DNA of 64,000 nucleotides from Flavobacteriia bacterium (GCA_016178305.1 JACOTM010000024.1:40240-104239), one strand, 5' to 3'; positions 9,764 through 19,951 are shown, counted from the first letter of the stretch. Numbers and translations: made by a program. Notes: generated by a model not told the origin, from the letters alone.

Positions 9764-10576
9764 ATGAAAAAAATTACTGAATCTGCATCAAATTACAATT
9801 CATTAGAAAAAATGTCAACTATAGAATTGTTAACAAATATAAATAACGAAGATAAAACTGTTCCGCTAGCTATTGAAAAAGAATTAATTGCAATTGAAAA
9901 TTTTGTAAATGCCTGTTATTTAAAAATGAAAACTGGAGGTCGATTATTCTATATAGGTGCGGGTACCAGTGGACGATTAGGAATTGTTGATGCAAGCGAG
10001 TGTCCCCCTACTTTTGGTGTTTCTCATGGAATTGTTATTGGAATAATAGCAGGTGGGGATACCGCCATAAGAAAAGCTGTAGAATTTGCTGAAGATGATT
10101 TAGAACAAGGCTGGAAAGATTTAATGGCGTATAACATCAATTCAAATGACACATTAATTGGAATTGCTGCCTCAGGATCAACATCTTATGTTATCGGTGC
10201 TTTAAACATGGCTAAAGAAAACCAAATCTTAACAAGTAGCATATCTTGTAATCCGGATAGTCCTATTTCTAAAATCGTTGATTACCCTATTTCACCTATT
10301 GTTGGTCCAGAATTTGTAACTGGAAGTACGAGGATGAAATCAGGAACAGCACAAAAACTTGTTTTAAATATGATTTCTACTTCATTAATGATTAAATTGG
10401 GACATGTAAAAGGGAATCGAATGGTTGATATGCAATTAAGTAATAATAAATTGATAGACCGTGGAGTAAAAATGGTTCAAGAAGCATTAAATATTTCTTA
10501 TTCAGAAGCAGAAAAATTATTAACTGAAAAAGGATCGGTTAGAGCTGCTATCGATTTTTACGAGAATAATAAATAA
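9764..10576 (+). CDS. murQ: N-acetylmuramic acid 6-phosphate etherase
   Basis: A 270-residue protein with a SIS sugar-isomerase domain. It carries the MurQ signatures GGRLFYIGAGTSGRLGIVDA (sugar-phosphate loop), ECPPTFG, AGGDTAIRKAVE with EDD, IAASGSTSYV, and VTGSTRMKSGTAQKLVLNM. The enzyme cleaves the lactyl ether of MurNAc-6-phosphate to give GlcNAc-6-phosphate and D-lactate, in cytoplasmic peptidoglycan recycling. The length fits the short MurQ form of Bacteroidota. It sits 9 bp behind the phosphoribosyltransferase and ends 1 bp before the convergent SH3-like gene. No MurNAc kinase or transporter lies next to it. Confidence 0.93.
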   Translation: MKKITESASNYNSLEKMSTIELLTNINNEDKTVPLAIEKELIAIENFVNACYLKMKTGGRLFYIGAGTSGRLGIVDASECPPTFGVSHGIVIGIIAGGDTAIRKAVEFAEDDLEQGWKDLMAYNINSNDTLIGIAASGSTSYVIGALNMAKENQILTSSISCNPDSPISKIVDYPISPIVGPEFVTGSTRMKSGTAQKLVLNMISTSLMIKLGHVKGNRMVDMQLSNNKLIDRGVKMVQEALNISYSEAEKLLTEKGSVRAAIDFYENNK

Positions 10577-10577
10577 T

Positions 10578-11429
10578 TCATTTCTTTATCCATCCGTAAA
10601 CATGTGTATATATAAAGTTTGAAGGGTTTATTATTCTATTATTTTCATTACTTGGCTCACCACATAATAATACAAATTGCCATCCTTTTTCTGTTGCTAA
10701 TATTCGATAAGGTGTTCCTTTTATGTATTTTGAAATTATATTTTGTTCAGAATATCTTGATGCTTTTTCAATAATTTTTTCAGCCGACCATCTCACTTCC
10801 ACATCTTTTAAAAGATAAGAATAGTTGGAAGAATAATTCACCTTTTTAGGAAATAATTTTGTTGCCATTTCATCAGGCCTAGCAATGAAAAATCTTTTTC
10901 GTAAATTAATTTTTCCATTTAATAACCGAATGGATTCAATATTGTGACTCATATTTGAACAACATGGGTATTTATGTCTAAATAAGATTAATTCTTTAGT
11001 GTTCGGATGGATTTTATACGCAATTAACTTACCTGTATCAAAGTAAAATGATTTATATTTTCCTTTTTCAAATTTATAAATTTCAAAAACAGTTTCTTCT
11101 TGAAGTTTCGCTTCATTGTTAAAAAAAAGTTCATACTCACCATCATTATTCAAATCTAAAACATGCCAAAACAAATTGTTTTTTTCCCAATAAAATTCAA
11201 ATTTAGCATCTAGATCAAAAGCTTTCGTGTTTTCGTGATTTAATAAATCATCATTAAAAAGTTGTTTTACACTTTTTTCAAGAAAAATTTTATCTTGAAT
11301 ATAAATTTTTGAAAAATCAGTACAACCACGATTTACAAAAAGGTGTTCTGGGATCGTATATGATTTTGAAAAACTCGTTCCAAAACATACAAACAAAAAA
11401 AATAACGTAGTTATACTTTTACTAAACAT
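10578..11429 (-). CDS. Secreted protein of unknown function with C-terminal SH3-like domain
   Basis: A 283-residue protein. The signal peptide is MFSKSITTLFFLFVCFGTSFS. Residues 90-110 hold DLNNDGEYELFFNN, an FG-GAP/EF-hand-like D-x-N-x-D-G segment. The C-terminal 60 residues (GTPYRILATEKGWQFVLL ... YGWIKK) have the spacing of a bacterial SH3 fold, which often binds cell wall. I do not recognise the whole protein. It is convergent with murQ and lies behind clpC on the minus strand. A strong terminator ends only about 6 bp before its ATG, so it needs read-through or a promoter inside or downstream of clpC. Confidence 0.6.
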   Translation of the reverse strand: MFSKSITTLFFLFVCFGTSFSKSYTIPEHLFVNRGCTDFSKIYIQDKIFLEKSVKQLFNDDLLNHENTKAFDLDAKFEFYWEKNNLFWHVLDLNNDGEYELFFNNEAKLQEETVFEIYKFEKGKYKSFYFDTGKLIAYKIHPNTKELILFRHKYPCCSNMSHNIESIRLLNGKINLRKRFFIARPDEMATKLFPKKVNYSSNYSYLLKDVEVRWSAEKIIEKASRYSEQNIISKYIKGTPYRILATEKGWQFVLLCGEPSNENNRIINPSNFIYTHVYGWIKK

Positions 11430-11434
11430 AAAGC

Positions 11435-11463
11435 CGTAAAAAAAAGGGGGAAATATCCCCCTT
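11435..11463 (-). terminator. Rho-independent terminator of clpC
   Basis: On the minus strand, AAGGGGG (11463-11457) pairs with CCCCCTT (11450-11444) around a 6-base ATATTT loop, followed by a run of about nine T (A run at 11435-11445 on the plus strand). It ends just upstream of the next minus-strand ATG at 11429. Confidence 0.85.
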
Positions 11464-11483
11464 GAAATAATTAATAGAAAATA

Positions 11484-14000
11484 CTATTTTGTTTTAGATT
11501 TTGATTTTCCTTTTTCAATTGAAATATTCAAATCATCTTTTCCATCTTCAATATCCATCAAAATTTTATCTCCTTCTTGCAGTTCAGCTTTAATAATTTG
11601 CTCTGCTAAAGGATCTTCAATTAATTTTTGAATGGCTCTTTTTAGTGGACGAGCACCAAATTTTTCATCATAACCTTTATCACAAATATAATCTTTCGCT
11701 TTTTCTGTTAAAACTAAATTATAACCTAACGAAGTAATTCTACCAAACAATTTCTCTAATTCTAAATCGATGATTTTATGAATATCTTCTCGTTTTAATG
11801 AATGGAAAATGATTAAATCATCAATTCTATTTAAAAATTCAGGCGCAAAAGCTTTTCTTAATGCATTTTGAATAACCGTTTTAGAATTTTCAGCAATTTG
11901 TTCTGATTGAGATTTTGTACCAAAACCAACTCCTGTTCCAAATTCAGCTAATTGACGTGCTCCAATATTGGAAGTCATGATGATAATTGTATTTTTAAAA
12001 TCAATTTTACGTCCCAAACCATCAGTCATGTGCCCATCATCTAAGGCTTGCAATAATAAATTGAATACATCTGGATGAGCTTTTTCAATTTCATCTAACA
12101 AAATAATTGAATATGGTTTTCTTCTAACTTTCTCCGTTAGTTGTCCTCCTTCTTCATAACCAACATATCCCGGAGGTGCTCCCACCAAACGAGAGATAGA
12201 AAATTTCTCCATATATTCTGACATATCGATACGAATTAGCGCATCTTCAGTATCAAATAAATATTTAGCCAACACTTTTGCTAATTGAGTTTTCCCGACC
12301 CCTGTAGGTCCTAAGAAAATAAATGAGCCAATTGGCTTGTTAGGATCTTTTAAACCAGCTCTATTTCTTTGAATAGCTTTAACCACTTTCGAAACAGCCT
12401 CATCTTGTCCGATAACGCGACCTCTAAGTTCTTCGCCCATCTTCACAAGTTTACCACTTTCAGTTTCCGCGATACGTGTTACAGGAATACCACACATCAT
12501 CGAAACAACTTCAGCAACATGCTCTTCTGTAACAACAATTCTATTTGCCTTAGATTCTGCTTCCCATTTTTTTGTTTCAGCTTCTAATTTTTCTTGTAAT
12601 TTACGTTCATTATCTCGCAATTCTGCTGCTTTTTCGTATTGTTGAGATTTGATTACTTCATTTTTCAAATCTTTCAATTCTTCAATACTTTTTTCAATAT
12701 CAAAAATTTCTTTCGGAACATTAATATTTGTCAAATGAACTCTAGATCCAACTTCATCCAAAGCATCAATTGCTTTATCAGGTAAATGTCGATCAGTAAT
12801 ATATCTTTCAGTCAATTTAACACAAGCAGCAATCGCTTCATCCGTATAAGTTACTGAGTGATGATCCTCGTATCTTTCTTTGATATTATTTAAAATCTGA
12901 ATAGTTTCATCAACCGTAGTCGGTTCAATGATTACTTTTTGGAAACGTCTTTCCAGTGCCCCATCTTTTTCAATATGCTGACGATATTCATCTAAAGTTG
13001 TAGCTCCTATAGCTTGCATTTCACCTCTAGCTAAGGCTGGTTTAAACATATTTGATGCATCCAAAGAACCTGATGCTCCTCCTGCACCAATTATCGTATG
13101 AATTTCATCAATAAAAAGAATAATATCTGGATTTTTTTCAATTTCCTGCATCACAGCTTTCATTCTTTCTTCGAACTGACCTCTGTATTTTGTGCCAGCC
13201 ACTAAAGAAGCTAAATCTAATGAAACAACTCTTTTATTAAAAAGCACACGTGAAACTTTACGTTGAATTATCCGAATAGCAAGACCTTCAGCAATAGCAC
13301 TTTTACCAACTCCTGGTTCACCAATCAAAATTGGATTATTCTTTTTTCTTCTAGATAGAATTTGACTTACACGTTCAATTTCTTTTTCACGACCAACAAT
13401 AGGATCTAATTTTCCAACTTCTGCCATTTTAGTCAAATCTCTTCCAAAATTATCCAATACAGGAGTTTTAGATTTTGGATCTGTTGGTTTCTTTTGAGTT
13501 GCGAAAGATTCGCTTTCTTCATCAGAACTTCCTGGAAATTCTGCTCTTGGGGAAATGTTTTCTTCTCTCATGTTTTCTAATTCATCTTTTACATTATCGT
13601 AAATCACTCCGTACTTATTTAAGGTAAGGCATGCTACATTATCTTCATTTTTTAAAATTGACAGAAGCAAATGTTCCGTTCCAATAATGTTACTTTTATA
13701 TAATTTCGCCTCTAAATATGTAATTTTTAAAACCCTTTCTGCTTGCTTGACTAACGGTATATTCACCAATGGCTTCGCTGTACTTTTACTATTTTTAGTT
13801 AAATTTATTTCTAATTCCTGTCTAATAAGTTTTAAATCTAATGAAAATTCTTGTAATATTTTCACTGCCTTCCCTTCACCTTCTCTTATTAATCCTAATA
13901 ATAGGTGCTCAACTCCAATAAAATCATTACCAAGTCTTAACGCTTCTTCACGACTAAAACTAATTACATCTTTTACTCTGGGTGAAAATTTTGCCTCCAT
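11484..14000 (-). CDS. clpC: Clp protease ATP-binding subunit / AAA+ unfoldase
   Basis: An 838-residue HSP100 protein. It has an N-terminal Clp-N double repeat (residues 1-150, VEHLLLGLIREGEG and TEHLLLSILKNED), then AAA-1 with Walker A GEPGVGKSAIAEGLA and Walker B ILFIDEIHTIIGAG. A UVR-like middle segment (EKAAELRDNERKLQEKLE) follows, then AAA-2 with GPTGVGKTQLAK and IILLDEIEKAHPD, and a ClpB-D2-small C-terminal domain. The UVR motif marks ClpC rather than ClpA or ClpB. It unfolds proteins for ClpP in the cytoplasm. The gene is divergent from gyrA with 209 bp between them, and it has its own -7 element and a strong terminator. Confidence 0.94.
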   Translation of the reverse strand: MEAKFSPRVKDVISFSREEALRLGNDFIGVEHLLLGLIREGEGKAVKILQEFSLDLKLIRQELEINLTKNSKSTAKPLVNIPLVKQAERVLKITYLEAKLYKSNIIGTEHLLLSILKNEDNVACLTLNKYGVIYDNVKDELENMREENISPRAEFPGSSDEESESFATQKKPTDPKSKTPVLDNFGRDLTKMAEVGKLDPIVGREKEIERVSQILSRRKKNNPILIGEPGVGKSAIAEGLAIRIIQRKVSRVLFNKRVVSLDLASLVAGTKYRGQFEERMKAVMQEIEKNPDIILFIDEIHTIIGAGGASGSLDASNMFKPALARGEMQAIGATTLDEYRQHIEKDGALERRFQKVIIEPTTVDETIQILNNIKERYEDHHSVTYTDEAIAACVKLTERYITDRHLPDKAIDALDEVGSRVHLTNINVPKEIFDIEKSIEELKDLKNEVIKSQQYEKAAELRDNERKLQEKLEAETKKWEAESKANRIVVTEEHVAEVVSMMCGIPVTRIAETESGKLVKMGEELRGRVIGQDEAVSKVVKAIQRNRAGLKDPNKPIGSFIFLGPTGVGKTQLAKVLAKYLFDTEDALIRIDMSEYMEKFSISRLVGAPPGYVGYEEGGQLTEKVRRKPYSIILLDEIEKAHPDVFNLLLQALDDGHMTDGLGRKIDFKNTIIIMTSNIGARQLAEFGTGVGFGTKSQSEQIAENSKTVIQNALRKAFAPEFLNRIDDLIIFHSLKREDIHKIIDLELEKLFGRITSLGYNLVLTEKAKDYICDKGYDEKFGARPLKRAIQKLIEDPLAEQIIKAELQEGDKILMDIEDGKDDLNISIEKGKSKSKTK

Positions 14001-14044
14001 ATTCTAAAACTTCTCGACTAAATAAACACTTTTTAGTCACTATA

Positions 14045-14052
14045 CAAATATA
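14045..14052 (-). promoter_or_regulatory. -7 element of the clpC promoter
   Basis: The minus strand reads TATATTTG (consensus TAnnTTTG) 44 bp upstream of the clpC ATG. I see no clear -33 TTG at the usual spacing, so regulation by an activator or alternative spacing is possible. Confidence 0.45.
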
Positions 14053-14209
14053 AAACGAAAAAAATGTTAATAACTTGACGTTTTAACCAATTTTCCACAA
14101 GATTTTGTGAATAAATAGCCTTTTTCTATAGGTATTAATCGGGATAATTTATTTAATTTCGAAGCTTGCTTAAAACGAAAGCACAAATTTTAGAAAATAT
14201 TAATTAATT

Positions 14210-16777
14210 ATGGCAGAAGGCGAAAAAATAATCCAAATTAACATTGAAGATGAAATGAAATCAGCTTACATTGATTATTCAATGTCTGTTATTGTTTCAA
14301 GAGCATTACCTGATGTACGCGATGGTTTCAAACCTGTACACAGACGTGTTCTTTATGGAATGCAAGATTTAGGAGTATTTTCAAATAGACCACATAAAAA
14401 GTCAGCAAGAATTGTTGGAGAAGTATTAGGTAAATACCATCCACATGGAGATACATCAGTTTACGATACGATGGTTCGTATGGCTCAACCTTGGTCGCTT
14501 CGTTACCCCTTAGTGGACGGACAAGGGAACTTTGGTTCAGTTGATGGTGATAGTCCAGCTGCTATGCGTTATACGGAAGCAAGATTGAAAAAAATTGCTG
14601 AAGAAATGTTGGATGATTTAGACAAAGAGACTGTAGATTTTTCTCCAAACTTTGATGAAAGTTTGCTTGAACCTACAGTTATGCCAACTAAAATCCCTAA
14701 TTTATTATGCAATGGTGCAAGTGGTATTGCTGTTGGTATGGCGACTAACATGGCTCCTCATAATTTAACGGAAGTTATAGATGGTATCAATGCTTACATT
14801 GAGAATAACGAAATTTCATGTGAAGATTTGCTGCAATTTGTAAAAGCTCCTGATTTTCCGACTGGAGGTATTATCTATGGTTACGAGGGAGTTCGTGATG
14901 CTTTAACAACTGGACGTGGACGTATTGTTATGCGTGCAAAAGCGGAAATTGAAGAAGTAAATGGACGTGAACAAATCATTGTAACCGAAATTCCTTATCA
15001 AGTTAACAAAGCTGAAATGATAAAAAAAACAGCGGAATTAGTTAACGATAAAAAAATTGAAGGAATTTCTGATTTACGTGATGAATCTGATAGAAATGGA
15101 ATGCGGATCGTTTACGAATTAAAACGGGATGCTATTCCAAATGTTGTTTTAAATAAATTATTCAAATTTACACAACTACAAACCTCTTTTTCAGTTAATA
15201 ACATTTGTTTAGTTGATGGACGTCCACAATTGTTAAATTTAAAAGATATAATTTACAATTTTGTTGAATTCAGACATGAAGTTGTTGTTAGAAGAACAAA
15301 ATTTGAATTAAGAAAAGCAGAAGAAAGAGCACATATTTTAGAAGGTTTAATTATTGCATCTGATAATATTGATGAAGTAATTAAATTAATCAGGGCTTCC
15401 AAAAGTCCAGATGAAGCAAGAGAAAAATTAATCGAACGTTTTTCTTTATCTGAAATTCAAGCTAGAGCAATTGTTGAAATGCGTTTACGTCAATTAACTG
15501 GACTTGAGCAAGATAAACTACGTGCTGAGTACGATGATTTAATGAAATTAATTGCAGATTTAAAAGATATTTTAGATAGAAAAGAAAGAAGAATGCAAAT
15601 CATTAAAGATGAATTATTAGAAATTCAGGCTAAATATGGTGATGCAAGACGTTCTATCATAGAATACTCTGCAACTGAAATGAGAATGGAAGATTTAATT
15701 GCAGATGAGGAAGTAATCGTAACTATTTCTCATGCTGGCTATATTAAACGTACAAGTTTATCCGAGTTTAAAGTTCAAAACAGAGGAGGAATGGGCTCTA
15801 AAGGTTCAACAACTCGAGATAAAGATTTCCTAGAACAATTATTTGTAGCAACAAATCACAATTATCTTTTAATTTTCACAGAAAAAGGAAGATGTTTTTG
15901 GATGCGTGTTTATGAAATACCTGAAGGAAGCAAAACTTCTAAAGGAAGAGCTATTCAGAATTTATTAAATATTGAACAAGATGATAAAGTAAAAGCTTAT
16001 GTTAAAGTTCAAGATTTGACAGATAAAGAATATGTTCAAAATAACTTTATCATCATGTGTACCAAAGAAGGTATTATCAAAAAAACTTCTTTAGAGGCTT
16101 ATTCTCGACCACGTACAAATGGAATTAATGCAATATCAATTCGTGAAAATGATGAATTACTAGAAGCTAAATTAACAAACGGATCACATGAAATTGTTTT
16201 AGCTACAAGTAACGGTAGAGCTATCCGATTTAACGAAGAAAAAGTTCGTCCAATGGGAAGAAATGCTTCTGGTGTTAGAGGTGTGACATTAACAAGTGAT
16301 AATGATGCTGTAATTGGAATGATCTGTGCTGAAGACATCCACTCTACGATCTTAGTTGTTTCAGGTAAAGGTTATGGTAAACGCACATTCTTAAATGATC
16401 CTGAAGATAATGAACCTGTTTACAGAATAACAAACAGAGGTGGTAAAGGTGTGAAAACATTAAATATTACAGAAAAAACAGGACCTTTATTAGCAATTAA
16501 AAACGTGACTGATGAAGATGATTTAATGATTATCACAAAAGCAGGAGTTACAATAAGAATGCATGTTGACACGCTTCGAACTATGGGTAGAGCTGCACAA
16601 GGTGTAAGATTAATCAACTTAAAAGGAAATGCTGAAATTGCTGCGGTTGCAAGAGTACCTAGAAGTGAAGACGAAGAAGAAATAGAATTTGATGAAGATG
16701 GAAATCCAATTGAACCAATCATAGGAGATGAAATTGGCACAGATATTGAATCAAGTCCTGAAACTGAGAATGAATAG
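14210..16777 (+). CDS. gyrA: DNA gyrase subunit A
   Basis: An 855-residue type IIA topoisomerase A subunit that introduces negative supercoils together with GyrB. The winged-helix/tower part is intact, with the catalytic Tyr121 in AMRYTEARL and GYHPHGD-type quinolone region [15 protein letters not shown]; the positions equal to E. coli Ser83 and Asp87 are Thr82 and Asp86. The C-terminal beta-pinwheel carries the gyrase box [10 protein letters not shown], and repeats of the [13 protein letters not shown] type are visible (a mark of GyrA over ParC). The acidic C-terminal tail is typical. The start ATG at 14210 gives the usual N-terminus. The upstream region shares a 12-mer with the carboxylase promoter region at 37765. 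Confidence 0.96.
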   Translation: MAEGEKIIQINIEDEMKSAYIDYSMSVIVSRALPDVRDGFKPVHRRVLYGMQDLGVFSNRPHKKSARIVGEVLGKYHPHGDTSVYDTMVRMAQPWSLRYPLVDGQGNFGSVDGDSPAAMRYTEARLKKIAEEMLDDLDKETVDFSPNFDESLLEPTVMPTKIPNLLCNGASGIAVGMATNMAPHNLTEVIDGINAYIENNEISCEDLLQFVKAPDFPTGGIIYGYEGVRDALTTGRGRIVMRAKAEIEEVNGREQIIVTEIPYQVNKAEMIKKTAELVNDKKIEGISDLRDESDRNGMRIVYELKRDAIPNVVLNKLFKFTQLQTSFSVNNICLVDGRPQLLNLKDIIYNFVEFRHEVVVRRTKFELRKAEERAHILEGLIIASDNIDEVIKLIRASKSPDEAREKLIERFSLSEIQARAIVEMRLRQLTGLEQDKLRAEYDDLMKLIADLKDILDRKERRMQIIKDELLEIQAKYGDARRSIIEYSATEMRMEDLIADEEVIVTISHAGYIKRTSLSEFKVQNRGGMGSKGSTTRDKDFLEQLFVATNHNYLLIFTEKGRCFWMRVYEIPEGSKTSKGRAIQNLLNIEQDDKVKAYVKVQDLTDKEYVQNNFIIMCTKEGIIKKTSLEAYSRPRTNGINAISIRENDELLEAKLTNGSHEIVLATSNGRAIRFNEEKVRPMGRNASGVRGVTLTSDNDAVIGMICAEDIHSTILVVSGKGYGKRTFLNDPEDNEPVYRITNRGGKGVKTLNITEKTGPLLAIKNVTDEDDLMIITKAGVTIRMHVDTLRTMGRAAQGVRLINLKGNAEIAAVARVPRSEDEEEIEFDEDGNPIEPIIGDEIGTDIESSPETENE

Positions 16778-16827
16778 AATTATTTATGGAATTATTTATT
16801 AAAGTTCATCTTATTAAATAAAAAAAT

Positions 16828-18036
16828 ATGAAAACAAATTGGATTAAATTGACGTTTGTTGGGGTAACATTATTGACTTCAACATTGTCTTTTGCTCAAA
16901 AAATGAATGAGACAGATGCTGCTGTTGCTTATAAAAATCAATATTTACCTGCTTATGCAGAAGGAGATTTTGCAGCTGCAAAAACGGCATTAACAAAAGC
17001 TAAATTAAAAATTGATTTAGCTGCTGAACATCCTGAAACTAAAGAAAATCAAAAAACACTTTATTATAAAGGGGCAATTTATTCTGCCATTTTTCAATTG
17101 AGTGTTCAAACACGCGACTCAATTTTTGGATTATCGATAGGGGAAAATGGATTGGATATTGCTGCGGAAGCTTTAAAAAATGGATATTTGAAAACAGGAA
17201 AAATGAAATCGGATATTGAAGAATGTGCGCTTTCAAATAAAATGATGTTACAAGTATTTGCTGAAGCTATTTTTAATGCTAATCAATTTAAAGAAGCCGC
17301 AGAAGTTTTTGCAACAGAAGCAAAATTTTCTGAAGCAATTAATCAACTCGATACATTTGCAGTATATAAAGCTGGGATTTCATTTGAAAAAATCAATGAC
17401 TTTACTAATGCTATAAAATATTATATGATTCTTGCTAAAGTTGATTATAATGGCGCATATTGTTACGCATTAGCATCAAGCGCAATGAGAAAAAACAAGC
17501 AATTTGAAGAAGCAAAAACATTAGTCAATGATGCACGTAAAAAATATCCTTTAGACAAAGATTTAATTTTAGAATCTGTAAATATTTATTTTGATTTAAA
17601 CGATAAAGAAGGTGCCGAAAAGTCATTAACAGAGGCAATTGCAAATGATCCAAACAATAAAATATTACACTATATTGTTGGAACAGTATATTCTGAATTG
17701 AAACAAAATGAAAAAGCTGAAGCATCTTTGAATAAAGCTTTAGAAATCGATCCCGATTACTCAGATGCACAATATCAATTAGGCGCAATATTAATTGGAT
17801 GGGCCGCAGATATTCGAAAAGAAGCAAATGATTTAAAACCAGGTGATAAAAGATATGATCCGATGATGAAACAAGCTGATGACATTTTCAAAAGAGCCTT
17901 AACACCTTTAGAAAAATACGTTGTTAAACATCCAAATGAAAAAGACATATTAACAATACTTTCAAAATTATATCGTAGTTTAGGAAATACTGAAAAATAT
18001 ACCGAATACAAAAAAAGAGCTGAAGAAGCTAAATAA
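16828..18036 (+). CDS. Secreted tetratricopeptide-repeat protein
   Basis: A 402-residue protein with a signal peptide (MKTNWIKLTFVGVTLLTSTLSFAQ). Helical repeats follow, several of clear TPR type, for example around residues 275-320 (ILHYIVGTVYSELKQNEKAE and DYSDAQYQLGAILIGWA). TPR scaffolds mediate protein contacts; here it is probably periplasmic or outer-membrane associated. It lies 50 bp behind gyrA on the same strand and may be partly co-transcribed; a bidirectional terminator follows. No catalytic motif is visible. Confidence 0.75.
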   Translation: MKTNWIKLTFVGVTLLTSTLSFAQKMNETDAAVAYKNQYLPAYAEGDFAAAKTALTKAKLKIDLAAEHPETKENQKTLYYKGAIYSAIFQLSVQTRDSIFGLSIGENGLDIAAEALKNGYLKTGKMKSDIEECALSNKMMLQVFAEAIFNANQFKEAAEVFATEAKFSEAINQLDTFAVYKAGISFEKINDFTNAIKYYMILAKVDYNGAYCYALASSAMRKNKQFEEAKTLVNDARKKYPLDKDLILESVNIYFDLNDKEGAEKSLTEAIANDPNNKILHYIVGTVYSELKQNEKAEASLNKALEIDPDYSDAQYQLGAILIGWAADIRKEANDLKPGDKRYDPMMKQADDIFKRALTPLEKYVVKHPNEKDILTILSKLYRSLGNTEKYTEYKKRAEEAK

Positions 18037-18039
18037 TTC

Positions 18040-18098
18040 AAAAAAAAAAAAAAAAAACTTAGAGGCTGCACATTTGGTGACAGCCTCTTTTTTTTTTG
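18040..18098. terminator. Bidirectional terminator flanked by poly-A and poly-T
   Basis: AGAGGCTG (18061-18068) pairs with CAGCCTCT (18081-18088) around a 12-base loop. An A18 run (18040-18057) precedes it and a T run follows, so it can stop transcription from both sides. It closes the gyrA-TPR unit. Confidence 0.9.
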
Positions 18099-18374
18099 CA
18101 ATTACAAAATTTCCAATATTTGGAAAACTTGAAATAATGATAATGTCGATTTTCAAAATGGCTATTAATCAATTTTTAGTTATAGCTTCTCACAATATTA
18201 TGAAAATTCATAGTGAATATCCATACGGAAATCAAAATGTGGTGGAATTTCATTCATATTTTGATTGAATAAAGAAAACACCATTTTTTGTTCAGTTTAA
18301 AACTTAAAAACCAATTCTATGAATGTAAAAACCTTGATACAAAATGTAAAATTCAAATCAAAACAGATTTATAG
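18099..18374. other. Stretch without a recognisable gene
   Basis: About 275 AT-rich bases between the terminator and the IS66 remnant. No convincing frame and no clear inverted repeat were seen. It probably belongs to the decayed mobile-element region. Confidence 0.4.
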
Positions 18375-19364
18375 ACTTTTTCAAATATAAAAAGAGCCGA
18401 TATAGTTTGGAAAGACCTAATTGAACTTCATAAAAAAGAGAATTTCCACTTTGGCCAATATGATTCAGATAAACATATTGTATCCACTTTTACTGTTGAT
18501 GAATCGAATACTCCGATTGATTCCCGATATTTACAGGTAGATGAATCACCTATTAAGGTTCAAGACAAAGATAAGAAAAAGTATACTTTTGATAAAACAA
18601 GCGGTAGCGCAGTTGGAGCTACACATACTAGTTATATGTGAGTGTATCATGCTCCAATATTGAAAAATGTTTATTTTGATTATCGAAAAGGGAGAACACA
18701 AGAAGGACCTAAAGAAATGTTAAACGAATTTGAAGGTTATCTTCAAACAGATGGCTATGGGGCTTATCATCAGTTTGGTCTAAAAGAGCATATTACTCAT
18801 ATAGGATGCTGGGCACATGCCCGAAGGTATTTTGAAAAAGCATTGGGTTACAACAAAGCCAATGCTTCACATGTAATGGTACTGATTCAAAAATTATACG
18901 ATGTAGAACGAAAGGCAACTTTATTAAAGTTAGATCCTGCTGGACGAAAAACCTTACGATTAGACGATTATCATCCCATTTTGAATGAAATTGGAACTTA
19001 TATTGCTGTGCAATCAAGAATAGAATTACCGAAAAGTCCTTTGGGGAGAGCATATGAATATTGCCTAAACCGATGGGACACTTTACTCGATTATCTAAAA
19101 GATGGAAATCTGCTAATCGACAATAATCTTATTGAAAATGCTATTCGTCCGCTAGCACTTGGTAGAAAGAATTATCTATTTGCTGATTCACATGATGCAG
19201 CTAAGAATATTGCAATGTATTATTCTTTTTTTGCAACCTGTAAGAAGAATGAAATTAATCCTCTCAAGTGGTTGTGTTATGTTCTAATGAATATCAATAA
19301 CACCAAAGTACCTGAACTTAATAAGTTGTTGCCACAGTATATTGATCCTAATTTATTGGATTAG
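18375..19364 (+). mobile_element. Decayed IS66-family transposase (TnpC) remnant
   Basis: The 3' two thirds of an IS66 TnpC can be read: YLQVDESPIKVQDKDKK (first Asp of the DDE triad), FDYRKGRTQEGPKEM, YLQTDGYGAYHQF (second Asp), HIGCWAHARRYF (the CWAH-AR motif), LIDNNLIENAIRPLALGRKN (the Glu) and an IS66 C-terminal tail ending at 19364. It is broken: the N-terminal zinc-finger part is missing (TAG at 18372-18374). A TGA at 18639-18641 sits where the family has Trp in the GYxWVY motif, and about a dozen extra residues (KYTFDKTSGSAV) separate DKDKK from GATHTSYM. No tnpA or tnpB companions are present. It cannot be active as it stands. Confidence 0.85.
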
Positions 19365-19372
19365 ATAGACGT

Positions 19373-19528
19373 AGTTCGTCGGGTGGATACTGACAAACCT
19401 GAAGCCTGACCGATTTTGCAGGCGAGCCTAACTCAAGCAACGGCAGACCCCTTGTAAATACTTCGCGGAGCAGACCTTTTTGGGTTTTCAAGGGGGATGA
19501 AGTAGTTGCGACTGACGACGTATGAGGA
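19373..19528. other. GC-rich structured block behind the IS66 remnant
   Basis: About 155 bases of roughly 50% GC in a 30% GC setting. It contains CCCCTTG (19448-19454) pairing with CAAGGGG (19489-19495) around a 34-base interior, and related GACGTAGTTCGTC and GACGACGTATGAGGACG segments near the two ends. No frame is open. It may be the non-coding right end of the IS66 element or a structured RNA or DNA of another mobile element. Confidence 0.35.
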
Positions 19529-19529
19529 C

Positions 19530-19556
19530 GTTACAAAAATAAGTTATTTTTGTAAC
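19530..19556. terminator. Perfect 12-bp hairpin, terminator-like
   Basis: GTTACAAAAATA (19530-19541) is the exact reverse complement of TATTTTTGTAAC (19545-19556), with a 3-base AGT loop. The A/T-rich stem has no following U run, so it could also be an element-end structure; it lies 27 bp from the stop of the convergent hypothetical gene. Confidence 0.45.
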
Positions 19557-19582
19557 AGGAGGAATACCATATTTCCTTCCCG

Positions 19583-19876
19583 TTAATTACATAAAATATT
19601 ATAATTATTCAATAAATGATTTGCAGAACATTTTGCCCTTTTGGAGCTATAAGCTATCCATGTTTTACCGTAATAATCGCAATGATAAGTTCCAACAACT
19701 TTATCTAGTGCTACCGAAACTTCCTTATGTGTGACACCCGAATGATCCCAATTTTTATAATCTTCAAGACTTCTTGGAGAAATAACGACATCTAAAGACC
19801 ATTCAAATGATGGTGGATTATCATAAAGCCGATTTAAACGATTTACTCCTTCATCAAAAAAATATGTTGTTACCAT
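19583..19876 (-). CDS. Small protein of unknown function
   Basis: A 97-residue soluble protein starting MVTTYFFDEGVNRLNRLYDN, with aromatic and charged residues (FEWSLDVVISPRSLEDYKNWD; TYHCDYYGKTWIAYSSKRAK) and two Cys in the C-terminal third. It has no signal peptide or membrane helix and I recognise no family. It lies 75 bp downstream of the Fic gene on the same strand, so it may be a partner (for example an antitoxin-like protein) or just another island gene; nothing in the sequence decides this. Confidence 0.45.
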   Translation of the reverse strand: MVTTYFFDEGVNRLNRLYDNPPSFEWSLDVVISPRSLEDYKNWDHSGVTHKEVSVALDKVVGTYHCDYYGKTWIAYSSKRAKCSANHLLNNYNILCN

Positions 19877-19951
19877 AAATCATTCGTTAAATTAATATTT
19901 CCATATTTTTCCAAATGTAAGTTTTGCAACGTTTTTTTTGTGAATTTCATC

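Noticed and set aside
13687..14007. 106-codon frame antisense to the start of clpC
   Set aside because: It lies fully over a strongly conserved gene and its translation is a shadow of ClpC codons without any motif.
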